Positions 26,540 through 35,603 are shown, counted from the first letter of the stretch. The stretch is 64,000 bases of DNA from Rhizobium sp. NFR07 (GCF_900111905.1 NZ_FOKM01000001.1:558001-622000); one strand, 5' to 3'. Numbers and translations: made by a program. The notes: generated by a model from the letters alone, not told the origin.

Positions 26540-26601
26540 TCTCTTGAACTGCTTAGATTGAAGAGGGCTTCCAGGACGGTGACGTTTTGGGGGCCTTTTT
26601 T
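26540..26601 (+). ncRNA. Counter-transcribed RNA (ctRNA/incA) of the repABC operon
   Basis: In the repB-repC gap and opposite to the operon, a 12-bp hairpin is formed by 26566-26577 (GGCTTCCAGGAC) and 26584-26595 (GTTTTGGGGGCC) with loop GGTGAC, followed by TTTTTT at 26596-26601. Four pairs are G-U, so the stem is fully paired only in plus-strand RNA, which shows the direction of transcription. A TTGACT at 26516-26521 is a plausible -35. The 5' end is estimated from the 50-60 nt size of known ctRNAs. It should pair with the repC leader and limit copy number and cause incompatibility. Confidence 0.7.
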
Positions 26602-26655
26602 CTTGCTCTCTTGGCTTCCTTTTCTTTCTCTCGATAAACCTTCGTTTTCTCCGCC

Positions 26656-27732
26656 CTATCCCTTGTTCGGGGATCGGCCGGCGAGAAATGCGTTATAGTG
26701 TTCGACAAGCGCCTTGGTGGCCTCGTCGACGAAACTTCTGTCCACGCCTGCGGCGAACTCGATGCGGCTGGACTTGCCGTCCTTGCGCAGCTGGGCAAAC
26801 ACCTTGCCGTTGCTGTCGGTCAGCGCTAGAGGCTCGGCGCGCTCCACCTTCGGCTTGGACGACAGCCGGTCGAACAGGCGCTGGAAACGCTCGTCGCTGC
26901 CGGCCATCTGGAAAGCCCGGCTCTCGGTCTCCTCACCGGCCGAAGTCTGCGCCTTTGCGGAGCCGAGTAGCTCACCGAGTTTCATCCAGCGATCGCGTCC
27001 GGCCTTCGGGGCTGCACCGACGGCGCGGATCACCGTGTCCGGCACGCTTTCGACCACCTGCAGCAGTCGCGACAGCTCGCTTTTCTGTACCGACAACGCA
27101 TCGCCGATGACCTTGCGGTCGAAACCGTGGGTCAAAAGGTTTTTTGCAAAGACCGCGCGCTCGATGAAGGAGAGGTTGCGGCGCTCGGCGTTTTCCTTGC
27201 CCTGCGCCAGAACCAGCTCGTCATCGGACAGGGCACGGACGATCGCCTTGACCTCGATGCCGAGCCGCGATGCGGCACGGATACGGCGGTGGCCGTAGGC
27301 GGTCTGGTAGCGGCCCGGTTTTTCCGGATGGTTGCGCAACAGGACCGGCACCTGCTGGCCGCTTTCGCGCATGCTGTCGATCAGCGCCGCGAGATCCTCG
27401 TCATCCTGTTCGCCGAGCCGCAGCCGGTCTTCGACGAAGGAGGAGTCGATCTTGTCGGGATGGATGGTGACAACGCGTTCGCCTTCGCTCAGCGCCTGAC
27501 GAAGAAGACGGGCTTCTTCCACCTCGCGGCTCATGGCGTTGAGCGACAGACCCATGGCCTTGACCGCGCCGGAAGAGGTCCGCGCGCCCTGATTGGCGCC
27601 GGGTCCGGTCTGCACGGCCGGCGTTTCGGCAACCGGCTTCGGCACCGACGTGGTCTCGGGCGCAGGATCGGCGCCGGGCGCAAGCCCGCCTCCGAAAAGC
27701 GCTTTCAACTCGTTCTTGCGGCTGCCTGCCAT
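26656..27732 (-). CDS. repB: RepB, ParB-like centromere-binding protein of the repABC operon
   Basis: 358 aa. The N-terminal segment SRKNELKALFGG is typical of RepB and is followed by a Pro/Ala-rich linker. The ParB domain shows boxes GQQVPVLLRNHPEKPGRYQTAYGHRR (near residues 126-151) and GKENAERRNLSFIERA, and the helix-turn-helix region is FDRKVIGDALSVQKSELSRLL. It binds parS and, with RepA, segregates the replicon and represses the operon. It starts 21 bp after repA. I did not find a convincing GTT-N4-GC-N4-AAC parS palindrome nearby. Confidence 0.95.
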   Translation of the reverse strand: MAGSRKNELKALFGGGLAPGADPAPETTSVPKPVAETPAVQTGPGANQGARTSSGAVKAMGLSLNAMSREVEEARLLRQALSEGERVVTIHPDKIDSSFVEDRLRLGEQDDEDLAALIDSMRESGQQVPVLLRNHPEKPGRYQTAYGHRRIRAASRLGIEVKAIVRALSDDELVLAQGKENAERRNLSFIERAVFAKNLLTHGFDRKVIGDALSVQKSELSRLLQVVESVPDTVIRAVGAAPKAGRDRWMKLGELLGSAKAQTSAGEETESRAFQMAGSDERFQRLFDRLSSKPKVERAEPLALTDSNGKVFAQLRKDGKSSRIEFAAGVDRSFVDEATKALVEHYNAFLAGRSPNKG

Positions 27733-27753
27733 GTCCGAAAACCTTCCTTCCGT

Positions 27754-29043
27754 TTACCGGCCCCAGGCCGCATGAATGAGTGTCTCGACCTCGCCATTGA
27801 CCGCGTTCATCGCCTCGACCGCGCGGTCATAGGTGGAACGGGTGAAGTTCTCGCGGCCGACCTCGTAGAGCGTCTGCTTCGTCAGGCCCGCATCGGAGAC
27901 GGCCGTGGATTTCAGCATCGGGGCCGTCAGCACGCGGTCGCCGAAAAGCGAGCGCATGAAGCCGACGATCTGCGCTTGCGGCCCGTCATTGGGCTCGAAG
28001 CGGGTGACGAGATAACGGAGGAAGTCGAAATTGAGCGTGCCGCCCGCCTCGCGCACCACCGACAGAAGGTCGGAGGTCATGAACAGGAACTGGTTCATCG
28101 AGGCGACGTCGAGCATCTGCGGATGAACAGTGACGATGACCGAGGTTGAGGCGCAGAGCGCCGACAGCGTCAGGTAACCGAGCTGCGGCGGGCAGTCGAT
28201 GATGACGATGTCGTAGTCGTTTTCGACCGTCGCCAGAACCGCCTGGATGCGGGCGAAGAACATCGGCCCACGATCCTTGCCGTTCTGCCGATCGGCCAGC
28301 GCCTGCGGTGTCACATGCTCGAATTCCTGCAGTTCGATATTGCCGGGCACGAGATCGAGGCCGGGGAAATAGGTGCCCCGGATGATATCCGACAAGGCGC
28401 GCTGCTCGTCGTCATAGCGGATCGCGCCATAAAGCGTGTCATTGCCGGTGAGGTCGAGTTCCGGCTGGTAGCCGAAGAGGGCAGAGAGCGAAGCCTGCGG
28501 ATCGAGATCGATCGCCAGCACGCGGTGACCGGTCAGTGCCAGATACTGGGCAAGATGGGCAGCCGACGTCGTCTTGCCGGAGCCGCCTTTGAAGTTGGTG
28601 ACGGAAATGACCTGCAGATGTTCGCCCGCGGCCGCGTCGCGGCGAGGCAGGTAACCCTTCGCCTTGGCGACATTGCCCTTGGCGATCGCCTGGTCGGCGA
28701 GATGGGCGCGCAGCGCATTGATATCCGACAGCGAATAGAAACGGCGGCCACCGGCACCGGTCTCCGGCTGCGGGCCTTCGCCGGCAAGCGAAAGCTGGCG
28801 CAGATACCCGTCCGAGACGCCGATGAGCTTGGCCGCCTCGCCCGAGGAGAAGCTGCGCAGCGTCTTGCTCGACAGCGGCGGGAAAAGCCGCTCGCGCATC
28901 GCCTTCAGCTGCTCGGAGAGCGCGCGTGCGTCACGGGCGATCGTTTCGTCCGCGAGCTGGCGCTCCTCCAGCATGCCCGCGCCCTTGGGCGCTCCAGATT
29001 TCTTAGCCGATACGGCCATTCCCAACGTCTCCTTGATGTCCAT
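27754..29043 (-). CDS. repA: RepA, ParA-like partition ATPase of the repABC operon
   Basis: 429 aa from ATG 29043, chosen for the very strong AAGGAGG five bases upstream; the frame extends 17 codons further up without a ribosome site. A MerR-like helix-turn-helix region (LIGVSDGYLRQLSLAGEGPQPE) precedes the deviant Walker A box FKGGSGKTTSAAHLAQYL near residue 145 and the switch motif IIDCPPQLGYLT near 255. It is the first gene of the operon and, with RepB, drives segregation and autorepression. Length is close to the family norm of about 400. Confidence 0.95.
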   Translation of the reverse strand: MDIKETLGMAVSAKKSGAPKGAGMLEERQLADETIARDARALSEQLKAMRERLFPPLSSKTLRSFSSGEAAKLIGVSDGYLRQLSLAGEGPQPETGAGGRRFYSLSDINALRAHLADQAIAKGNVAKAKGYLPRRDAAAGEHLQVISVTNFKGGSGKTTSAAHLAQYLALTGHRVLAIDLDPQASLSALFGYQPELDLTGNDTLYGAIRYDDEQRALSDIIRGTYFPGLDLVPGNIELQEFEHVTPQALADRQNGKDRGPMFFARIQAVLATVENDYDIVIIDCPPQLGYLTLSALCASTSVIVTVHPQMLDVASMNQFLFMTSDLLSVVREAGGTLNFDFLRYLVTRFEPNDGPQAQIVGFMRSLFGDRVLTAPMLKSTAVSDAGLTKQTLYEVGRENFTRSTYDRAVEAMNAVNGEVETLIHAAWGR

Positions 29044-29123
29044 CAGCCCCTCCTTTATCCGTGACCACCATGGACCGCGGATGCGAAGGGACATTGACAG
29101 ACAGCGACCTTGCAGGCGCCATA

Positions 29124-29196
29124 CGCTCCGAACTTAAATTAACAGCGGAGCGATCCGGTTACGCCAAAAAGCAAGATATTCGCCTGTAACCGTTAC
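29124..29196. promoter_or_regulatory. repA upstream region with inverted repeats (possible RepA/RepB operators)
   Basis: The 357 bp between repA and anmK (29044-29400) contain no credible gene. CGCTCCG (29124-29130) and CGGAGCG (29146-29152) form an inverted repeat around an AT-rich centre that includes TTAAATTAA. Further upstream, GTAAC-C-GTTAC (29186-29196) is an 11-bp palindrome, and a related GGTTAC lies at 29157-29162. RepA with RepB represses repABC operons at sites of this kind near the promoter. I could not fix the -35 and -10 elements. Confidence 0.4.
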
Positions 29197-29400
29197 GGAC
29201 GGTGGACGCATGCGTGAGTCGCGTCAAGAAATTTCTGTCACATTTGCGCCTTGATGGCGTCAGAAGTCCCGAAACGGCCGAATTTTCCCTCTGGACAACC
29301 CTGCTCGATCGAAACCCGCACCCGTTCGGCTGCCTCGGCGACGAGGTTCGCACTATAAAGAAGAATGTGATTCGGTGCGGCTTGAGGTGGAGATCAGCAA

Positions 29401-30519
29401 ATGGAGCCAATTTGGGCAGTCGGCCTGATGACGGGAACCGTGCTCGACGGCAATATCGATGTCGCGCTCATCAAGACGGATGGCGAAAGCGTCGAGACCT
29501 TCGGTGACTACAGGCTCTCTCCCTATTCGGCCGAGACGCTGCGCATGCTGGAGGAAAGCCTACGCCAGGCCCGCCAGTGGAATTTCGACGGGCCTGAGCC
29601 GACGATCTTCGCGCAAGCGGAGGAGGCACTGACCCGCGCCCAGTCGAAGGCCGTGCAGGACCTTGTGGCAAGTACAGGCCTTGCGATGGACCAGATCCGT
29701 ATCGTCGGTTTTCACGGCCAGACAGTGCTGCACCGGGCGCCGACCAAGGATAGGCTCGGCGATACGCGCCAGCTCGGCAACGGACAGTTAATGGCGCAGA
29801 TCCTCGGCACAGAAGTGGCCTATGATTTCCGCACCGCCGATGTCCGCGCCGGGGGACAGGGCGCGCCGCTGGCGGCGATCTATCACACGGCGCTGCTACG
29901 CGGCGTCGACCGGAGCGGCGACAGCGCCATCCTTAATCTCGGCGGGGTCGGCAATATTACATGGTGGGACGGCGGGGATCTGCTCGTCGCCTTCGACACG
30001 GGGCCGGCCAATGCGCCGCTCAACGATTTCATCAAGGGGCTCGGACTTGGCGACATGGACCGCGACGGCGCGCTCGGCGCCTCCGGTACGGTTGATGAAG
30101 AGAGGCTCGAACACCTGCTGCAACATCCTTATCTGACCGCGCCCTACCCCAAGTCGCTCGACCGGTTCGATTTCACCGCGGCCATGGCGGATGGCCTGAA
30201 TGCTGCCGACGGAGCAGCGACGCTTTCCGCCTTTACCGCCTCTGCTGTCGGCAAGGCGCTGGATCTGTTGCCCCGGCGACCGAAGCAGCTGATTGTCAGT
30301 GGCGGTGGTCGGCACAACCCGACGATCGTGGGGATGCTGGAGAGCCGGGCGCGGGTCAAAGCCGTGTCGGCCGACACATTCGGCTGGCGCGGCGATGCCG
30401 TCGAAGCCGAGTGTTTCGCGTTTCTTGCCGTGCGCGTGGCGCGCGGCTTGCCGATCAGCTTTCCCACCACGACCGGCGTCCCGCAGGCGCAAACCGGCGG
30501 ACGCCTGGCAAAACCTTGA
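29401..30519 (+). CDS. anmK: Anhydro-N-acetylmuramic acid kinase
   Basis: 372 aa, matching AnmK length. The ATP-binding start [17 protein letters not shown] (residues 8-24) is the family phosphate-1 motif with Thr and Val variants, followed by [12 protein letters not shown] near 101 and [17 protein letters not shown] near 199. The enzyme phosphorylates and opens 1,6-anhydro-MurNAc released from peptidoglycan, yielding MurNAc-6-phosphate for recycling. GGTGGAG lies about eight bases before the ATG. It is divergent from repA and stands next to gnd (136-bp gap), so it is probably its own unit. The DTGPAN in place of DTGPGN is a small deviation. Confidence 0.93.
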   Translation: MEPIWAVGLMTGTVLDGNIDVALIKTDGESVETFGDYRLSPYSAETLRMLEESLRQARQWNFDGPEPTIFAQAEEALTRAQSKAVQDLVASTGLAMDQIRIVGFHGQTVLHRAPTKDRLGDTRQLGNGQLMAQILGTEVAYDFRTADVRAGGQGAPLAAIYHTALLRGVDRSGDSAILNLGGVGNITWWDGGDLLVAFDTGPANAPLNDFIKGLGLGDMDRDGALGASGTVDEERLEHLLQHPYLTAPYPKSLDRFDFTAAMADGLNAADGAATLSAFTASAVGKALDLLPRRPKQLIVSGGGRHNPTIVGMLESRARVKAVSADTFGWRGDAVEAECFAFLAVRVARGLPISFPTTTGVPQAQTGGRLAKP

Positions 30520-30589
30520 TATTTTCCGTCATATTTTTGTGACAATCGCGACGGCATCACACAACAAAAAAGTAAATCGATTTAAAAAC

Positions 30590-30618
30590 TTGAGACCTGC
30601 GACACATCGCCCTAGTGT
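30590..30618 (+). promoter_or_regulatory. Candidate promoter of the 6-phosphogluconate dehydrogenase gene
   Basis: TTGAGA (30590-30595) and TAGTGT (30613-30618) are spaced by 17 bp, about 37 bp before the gnd start, and the preceding stretch is unusually AT-rich (30556-30590), like an UP element. Alphaproteobacterial -10 boxes are loosely conserved, so this is a prediction from spacing only. Confidence 0.4.
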
Positions 30619-30654
30619 CCTGCCGACTCTAAAACTGCATCGAGAGGCTTACAC

Positions 30655-31653
30655 ATGCAGATCGGAATGATGGGACTGGGCCGCATGGGCGGCAACATGG
30701 TGCGTCGCCTGATGCGCGCCGGCCATGAATGCATCGTCTACGACGTCAACCCGGCAGCCGTTCAGACGCTGGTCGGCGAAGGCGCGACCGGAATTTCGTC
30801 CGTCGAACAGTTCCTCGAAAAACTGACGCCGCCGCGCGCCGTCTGGGTGATGCTGCCGGCAGCGATCACGCCAGCCATCGTCGATCAACTCGCCGCCTTC
30901 ATGGAGCCGGGCGACATCATCATCGACGGCGGCAATTCCAATTATCGCGAAGCGGTCGACCAGAGCGCCAAGCTTGCAGACAAGGGCATTTCCTATGTCG
31001 ACGTCGGGACGAGCGGCGGTGTGTGGGGCCTCGAACGCGGCTTCTGCCTGATGATCGGCGGACCGGACAAGGCCGTCCAGACACTCGACCCGATCTTCGC
31101 GGCGCTGGCACCCGGAGCCGATCTCGATCCTTCGCTTCGCCCGGCCGAGCGCGGCTACCTCCATTGCGGCCCGAGCGGCGCCGGCCACTTCGTCAAGATG
31201 GTCCATAACGGCATCGAATACGGCATGATGCAGGCCTATGCCGAGGGCTTCAACGTGCTGAAGCAGGCCAATGCCGGCCACAGCCACCGCGAGGCGGATG
31301 CCGAAACCACGCCGTTGCCGGACAAGCAGTATTACCAGTTCGACATGGATATCGAGGCGATCAGCGAAGTCTGGCGCCATGGCAGCGTCGTCGGCTCCTG
31401 GCTGCTCGACCTCACCGCCGATGCGTTGAAGGGCGACCCGTCGCTCAGCGCGTTCAGCGGGCGCGTTTCGGATTCCGGCGAAGGTCGCTGGACGATGAAG
31501 GCTGCTATCGACATGGGCGTTCCGGTGCCGGTTCTGTCCGCCGCCGTGTTCAGCCGCTTCGACAGCCAGGGCAATGCCGACTATGCAAACAAGATGCTGT
31601 CGGCGATGCGCAAGGCCTTCGGTGGCCATGTCGAAAAGCCGCATAACAAGTGA
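30655..31653 (+). CDS. gnd: 6-phosphogluconate dehydrogenase, decarboxylating, short (NAD-type) form
   Basis: 332 aa, which is the short class (about 300-330 aa) rather than the 470-aa enzyme. The N-terminal cofactor loop is GMMGLGRMGGNMVRRLMRAG, and an acidic Asp after the next strand (VYD) favours NAD over NADP. The substrate site includes GGNSNYR near 99 and the catalytic lysine in SGAGHFVKMVHNGIEYGMMQ near 182. It converts 6-phosphogluconate to ribulose-5-phosphate and CO2. It is followed by a strong terminator and may be a single-gene unit. Confidence 0.92.
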   Translation: MQIGMMGLGRMGGNMVRRLMRAGHECIVYDVNPAAVQTLVGEGATGISSVEQFLEKLTPPRAVWVMLPAAITPAIVDQLAAFMEPGDIIIDGGNSNYREAVDQSAKLADKGISYVDVGTSGGVWGLERGFCLMIGGPDKAVQTLDPIFAALAPGADLDPSLRPAERGYLHCGPSGAGHFVKMVHNGIEYGMMQAYAEGFNVLKQANAGHSHREADAETTPLPDKQYYQFDMDIEAISEVWRHGSVVGSWLLDLTADALKGDPSLSAFSGRVSDSGEGRWTMKAAIDMGVPVPVLSAAVFSRFDSQGNADYANKMLSAMRKAFGGHVEKPHNK

Positions 31654-31702
31654 CGCCTGAATAAACAACTGTTGACACACTAGTCAGATGTTTGCATGAA
31701 TG

Positions 31703-31737
31703 ATCGGAGCGGAGGTTATCCTTTCGCTCCGATTTTT
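31703..31737 (+). terminator. Rho-independent terminator after the 6-phosphogluconate dehydrogenase gene
   Basis: ATCGGAGCG (31703-31711) and CGCTCCGAT (31725-31733) form a 9-bp stem with a 13-base loop, followed by TTTT. It lies 50 bp after the gnd stop and 58 bp before the next start, so it separates gnd from the pseudouridine genes. A longer reading of the next gene would put this hairpin inside the coding region, which argues for the later start at 31795. Confidence 0.85.
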
Positions 31738-31794
31738 GTTTCTGCGCATGTCATCGCGAGACCGCCCTCGCCGCGACGTGCCGAGGCCCATGCC

Positions 31795-32907
31795 ATGAAC
31801 CAGCCGCTTGCACCGCAGGAAAGCGCCGTCCTCAACCTGATCCGGGAAAACCCTTTTGTCGGGCAGCAGGAAATCGCCGATGCGCTCGGCCTTGCCCGCT
31901 CGACGGTGGCGGCGCATATCGTCCAGCTGATGAACAAGGGACACATTCTCGGGCGCGGTTATCTACTCGCCTCGGAGGCGCGGGTGGTCTGCATCGGCGG
32001 CGCGGTTCTCGACCGCAAATATCATGCGCGGGCAAAAATCGTGCTCGAAACCTCCAATCCGGTCGACAGCACCCGCAGCCTCGGTGGCGTCGCCCGCAAT
32101 GTCGCGGAAAACCTTGCCCGGCTCGGCTCCTCCACCGGCTTCATTTCGATCGTCGGTGACGATGACGGCGGGCACGCGCTTCTCAAATACATGCGCGAGA
32201 TCGGCATCGATGTCAGCCAGGTGGTGACGACGAAAGAGCGCCCGACGGCGGAATATGCGGCGATCCTCGATGCCGCCGGCGATCTCGTGCTCGGCATTGC
32301 CGACATGAGCATTTTCGATCTGTTCCAGCCCGATCACATCGAGCGCGCCTGGCCGCATCTGGCCTCGGCAGGCTGGGTGTTTGCCGACTGCAATCTCTCG
32401 GCCGATGCGCTTTCGACGCTGATTGCCAAGTGCAGATCAGCATCCTGCAGGCTCGCCATCGACGCGGTTTCCACCCACAAGGCCGCCCGCCTGCCGAAGG
32501 ACCTTGCCGGCATCGATCTTCTGTTCATGAATATCGACGAGGCCAATGCCATTCTCGGCCTGTCGAACGAGCTTACGCCGGATGGCGCCGGGCAGGCTGC
32601 GCGCGCGTTGCAGCAGGCCGGTGCCGCCATGGCCGTCGTCAGCGCCGGGCCACGGGGCATGGCGGTTGCCGGACCTGAAACCGTCGCCTTCATCGACGCG
32701 GTCGCGGCCGTGCCCGTCGACATGACCGGCGCCGGCGACGCGATGATCGCGGCGACGCTTCACCGCCTTCTCGAAGGCGACGACATTTTCGATGCGGCGC
32801 GCACGGGCGCACTCGCTGCCACACTGACAACGGAATGCGCATCGAGTGTGCATCCCGGCCTCTCCGCCGCGTTCCTCGAGGAACATCGGTACAGGCTCAA
32901 AACTTGA
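31795..32907 (+). CDS. psuK: PfkB-family carbohydrate kinase with N-terminal helix-turn-helix, likely pseudouridine kinase
   Basis: 370 aa from ATG 31795 (GAGG nine bases upstream). Residues ~8-60 are a winged helix (ESAVLNLIRENPFVGQQEIADALGLARSTVAAHI), and the rest is a ribokinase fold. It begins VVCIGGAVLDRKY with GGVARNVAENLARLG near 100, and ends with the catalytic signature DMTGAGDAMIAATLHRLL near 305. The next gene encodes pseudouridine-5'-phosphate glycosidase, so this kinase should phosphorylate pseudouridine. The fused DNA-binding domain, seen in other PsuK-like proteins, may let the enzyme regulate its own operon. Confidence 0.85.
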   Translation: MNQPLAPQESAVLNLIRENPFVGQQEIADALGLARSTVAAHIVQLMNKGHILGRGYLLASEARVVCIGGAVLDRKYHARAKIVLETSNPVDSTRSLGGVARNVAENLARLGSSTGFISIVGDDDGGHALLKYMREIGIDVSQVVTTKERPTAEYAAILDAAGDLVLGIADMSIFDLFQPDHIERAWPHLASAGWVFADCNLSADALSTLIAKCRSASCRLAIDAVSTHKAARLPKDLAGIDLLFMNIDEANAILGLSNELTPDGAGQAARALQQAGAAMAVVSAGPRGMAVAGPETVAFIDAVAAVPVDMTGAGDAMIAATLHRLLEGDDIFDAARTGALAATLTTECASSVHPGLSAAFLEEHRYRLKT

Positions 32908-32921
32908 AAGGACATGCCGAC

Positions 32922-33845
32922 ATGCAGCTCATGAAGCCGAAGCTCAACAAGGAAGTCGCCGATGCCGTCGCCAAGGGCGGCCCGGTCGTTGCGCTGGAAT
33001 CGACGATCATCACCCACGGCATGCCCTATCCGGCCAATCTTGAAACGGCGAAGGCCGTCGAGGCGGTGGTACGCGCAAACGGCGCGGTGCCGGCGACGAT
33101 CGCGGTGATCGACGGCGAGCTGCGCGCCGGCCTCGACCCGGAGGAGCTGGAAACGCTCGCACAGGCGAAGAACGTGGTGAAGGCCTCGGGCCGTGACCTC
33201 GCCGTCGCCATGGTGCGCGGCCAGACGGCCGGCACCACGGTGTCGGCCACCATGCTGCTCGCCGATCTCGCCGGCATCGAGATCTTTGCCACGGGCGGCG
33301 TCGGCGGCGTGCATCGCGGCGCCGAACAGACCTTTGATATTTCCGCCGACCTGACCGAGCTCGGCCGCACCAAGACGGCCGTCGTCTGCGCCGGCGTGAA
33401 ATCGATCCTCGATATCGCCAAGACGCTCGAATATCTGGAAACCCAGCGCGTTCCGGTGATCGCCTATGGCACCGAGGATTTCCCGGCCTTCTTCACCCGC
33501 AAGAGCGGCTATAAGGCAGACCACAAACTGGACAGCGCCGCCGAGATCGCCAAGGCCATGTGGCTGCATCACCAGCTCGGCACCGGCACAGGCCTGCTGA
33601 TCGCCAACCCGATCCCGGAAGCGGCAGCCCTGACACCGGAATTCATCGACGGCACGATTGCCGACGCGGTGCGCGAAGCGGACGAGCGAGGCATCGGCCG
33701 CAAGGAACTGACGCCCTTCCTGCTCGCCCGCATCAACGAGCTTTCCAAGGGCGAGAGCCTGAAATCCAACATCGAGCTGGTGAAGAACAATGCGGCGCTG
33801 GCGGCCAAGATGGCCGTCGCCTATTCCGCCCTGAAGAAGGTTTGA
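32922..33845 (+). CDS. psuG: Pseudouridine-5'-phosphate glycosidase
   Basis: 307 aa from ATG 32922, with AAAGGA about ten bases upstream and 14 bp after the kinase stop; an in-frame start further up overlaps the kinase. Family signatures: VALESTIITHGMPYPANLETA at residues ~23-43, GTTVSATMLLADLAGIEIFATGGVGGVHRGAE near 105-137 and TKTAVVCAGVKSILD near 152. The enzyme cleaves pseudouridine-5'-phosphate to uracil and ribose-5-phosphate (run in the breakdown direction in the cell). It acts after the kinase to recycle pseudouridine from RNA turnover. Confidence 0.93.
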   Translation: MQLMKPKLNKEVADAVAKGGPVVALESTIITHGMPYPANLETAKAVEAVVRANGAVPATIAVIDGELRAGLDPEELETLAQAKNVVKASGRDLAVAMVRGQTAGTTVSATMLLADLAGIEIFATGGVGGVHRGAEQTFDISADLTELGRTKTAVVCAGVKSILDIAKTLEYLETQRVPVIAYGTEDFPAFFTRKSGYKADHKLDSAAEIAKAMWLHHQLGTGTGLLIANPIPEAAALTPEFIDGTIADAVREADERGIGRKELTPFLLARINELSKGESLKSNIELVKNNAALAAKMAVAYSALKKV

Positions 33846-33857
33846 CCTTCTGTGAGC

Positions 33858-33883
33858 TACGGCTGGGCGTCAGCCCAGCCGTA
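33858..33883. terminator. Bidirectional hairpin between psuG and the urocanase-like gene
   Basis: TACGGCTGGGC (33858-33868) and GCCCAGCCGTA (33873-33883) form a perfect 11-bp stem with a 4-base loop. It sits between two convergent genes and overlaps the last codons of the minus-strand gene. There is no clear T-tract, so termination would be weak or rho-assisted, but the position and stem strength suggest a shared terminator. Confidence 0.55.
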
Positions 33884-35531
33884 TATGCGGGACGTCGCCG
33901 CGTTCGGCGGCTTTCTCCGCCTCCTCATAGCCGGCATCCGCATAGCGGATGATGCCGAGCGAGGTGTCGTTGGTGATCGCCATGTCGAGCCGCTCGGCCG
34001 CAGCCTCGGTGCCGTCGGCGACGATCGTGACGCCGGCGCTCGTCATGTAGCCGGCATAACCGCCGCCGCCCGAATGGATCACGACGAGATCGGCCTGTGA
34101 CGAGCAGAGCGTCATCGCATTGATCAGCGGCCAGTCGGCGATCGCGTCCGACCCGTCCTTCATGTTCTCGGTCATGATGTTGGGATGCGCCATTGCGCCG
34201 GCATCGAGATGGTCGCGCGAGAAGGCGATCGGGCCTTTAAGTTCGCCCTTCGCCACGAGATCATTGACCGCCAGCGCCAGTTTGGTCCGCTCGCCATGTC
34301 CGAGCCAGGCGATGCGCGCCGGCAGGCCTTCGAACGGCACGTTCTCTCGCGCCAGCCGGATCCAGTTGGTGACGATATGATTGTCCGGGAAAAGCTCCAG
34401 AACCAGATCGTCAATGCGGGCGATATCGCTTTCTTCGCCCGACAGCGCCATCCAGCGGAACGGCCCGATCGCCTGGCAGAACAGCGGCCGCAGATATGCC
34501 TCGGTGAAGATCGGGATGTCGAAGGCGTTTTCGACGCCACCCTGTTTGGCCTGGGTGCGGATGAGGTTGCCGTTGTCGAAGACCTCTGCGCCCTTTTCCT
34601 GCAGCGTCAGCATGGCACTGACGTGATCTGCGATCGAGGCGCGGCTTGCGGCCATCAGCTGCCCCTGCCCCTCTTTTCGCAGCCGGCGCACTTCTTCAAG
34701 GCTCATGCCCTTTGGCACATAGCCATAAACGAGATCATGCGCTGATGTCTGGTCGGAAACGACATCGGGCACGATGCCGCGCCTGACGATCTGCGGATAG
34801 ATATCCGCGGCATTGCCGACAAGGCCGATGGAGACGGCGCGCTTCTCCTTCACCGCCGCGTCGATCATCGCGAGCGCGGCATCGAGATCGGGGGCCACTT
34901 CGTCGAGGAAGCCGATTTCCCTGCGCTTCGCTACCCGGTCCGGATCGATGTCGACCACCAGGATCGCAGCACCCGCCATGCAACCGGCAAGCGGCTGGGC
35001 GCCGCCCATGCCGCCGAGACCGGCCGTCAGCACGAAGCGGCCGGCCAGCGTGCCGTCGAAGCGCTTTTCGGCGATGCGCATGAAGATCTCGTAGGTGCCC
35101 TGGATGACGCCCTGGCTGCCGATATACTGCCAGGCGCCGGCCGTCAGCCCGCCCCAGCAGATCAGGCCCTTTTCCTGCAGCTCGTAGAAATACTCGGCCT
35201 TCGCCCATTGGCCGACGATGTTGCAATTAGCCATGATAACGAGCGGCGCCTTGGCATGGGTTTTCAGAAGGCCCACCGGCTTGCCGGACTGGATGATCAG
35301 CGTCTGATCCTCGTCCATCTCCTTCAGCGCCTTGACGATCGAATCATGTGCCGCCCAGTTGCGCGCCGCCTTGCCGAGCGCGGCATAGACGATGAGATTG
35401 TCCGGATCCTCGCCGACCGAAAGCACGTTTTCGAGAAGCCGCAGCAGCGCCTCCTGCCGCCAGCCCTTGGCGCGCAGTTCCGAACCGCCGGGGATCGGAA
35501 ATTTCGGATGACGCGGGTTCGGCTTCGGCAT
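33870..35531 (-). CDS. Urocanate hydratase homologue, probably thiourocanate hydratase or similar
   Basis: 553 aa, the normal urocanase length, with the NAD-binding GLGGMGGAQP at 171-180 and TAGAWQYIGSQGVIQGTYE near 130-148. Key differences from true HutU are visible. The PARICW motif reads PARIAW (Ala408 for the functionally important Cys), and the HHGGG segment reads IHSGGGG (Ser487). No hutH, hutI or hutG is nearby. The operon instead holds a DUF917 protein, an M20 carbamoylase-type hydrolase and a cyclic amidohydrolase, so hydration of a substituted urocanate such as thiourocanate is more likely than histidine catabolism. Last gene of the 39814-33870 operon. Confidence 0.85.
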   Translation of the reverse strand: MPKPNPRHPKFPIPGGSELRAKGWRQEALLRLLENVLSVGEDPDNLIVYAALGKAARNWAAHDSIVKALKEMDEDQTLIIQSGKPVGLLKTHAKAPLVIMANCNIVGQWAKAEYFYELQEKGLICWGGLTAGAWQYIGSQGVIQGTYEIFMRIAEKRFDGTLAGRFVLTAGLGGMGGAQPLAGCMAGAAILVVDIDPDRVAKRREIGFLDEVAPDLDAALAMIDAAVKEKRAVSIGLVGNAADIYPQIVRRGIVPDVVSDQTSAHDLVYGYVPKGMSLEEVRRLRKEGQGQLMAASRASIADHVSAMLTLQEKGAEVFDNGNLIRTQAKQGGVENAFDIPIFTEAYLRPLFCQAIGPFRWMALSGEESDIARIDDLVLELFPDNHIVTNWIRLARENVPFEGLPARIAWLGHGERTKLALAVNDLVAKGELKGPIAFSRDHLDAGAMAHPNIMTENMKDGSDAIADWPLINAMTLCSSQADLVVIHSGGGGYAGYMTSAGVTIVADGTEAAAERLDMAITNDTSLGIIRYADAGYEEAEKAAERGDVPHIRLG

Positions 35532-35603
35532 GGTGTTCTCCCTATTCGTACCGTGGCTGATTTTAGGATGCGGGCAGTCGATAATCGAAATCCAAGTCTT
35601 TGA

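Noticed and set aside
25145..29400. Search for a canonical parS (GTT-N4-GC-N4-AAC) around repABC
   Set aside because: No convincing match was seen by eye in the intergenic parts; it may lie elsewhere on the replicon, so none is annotated.
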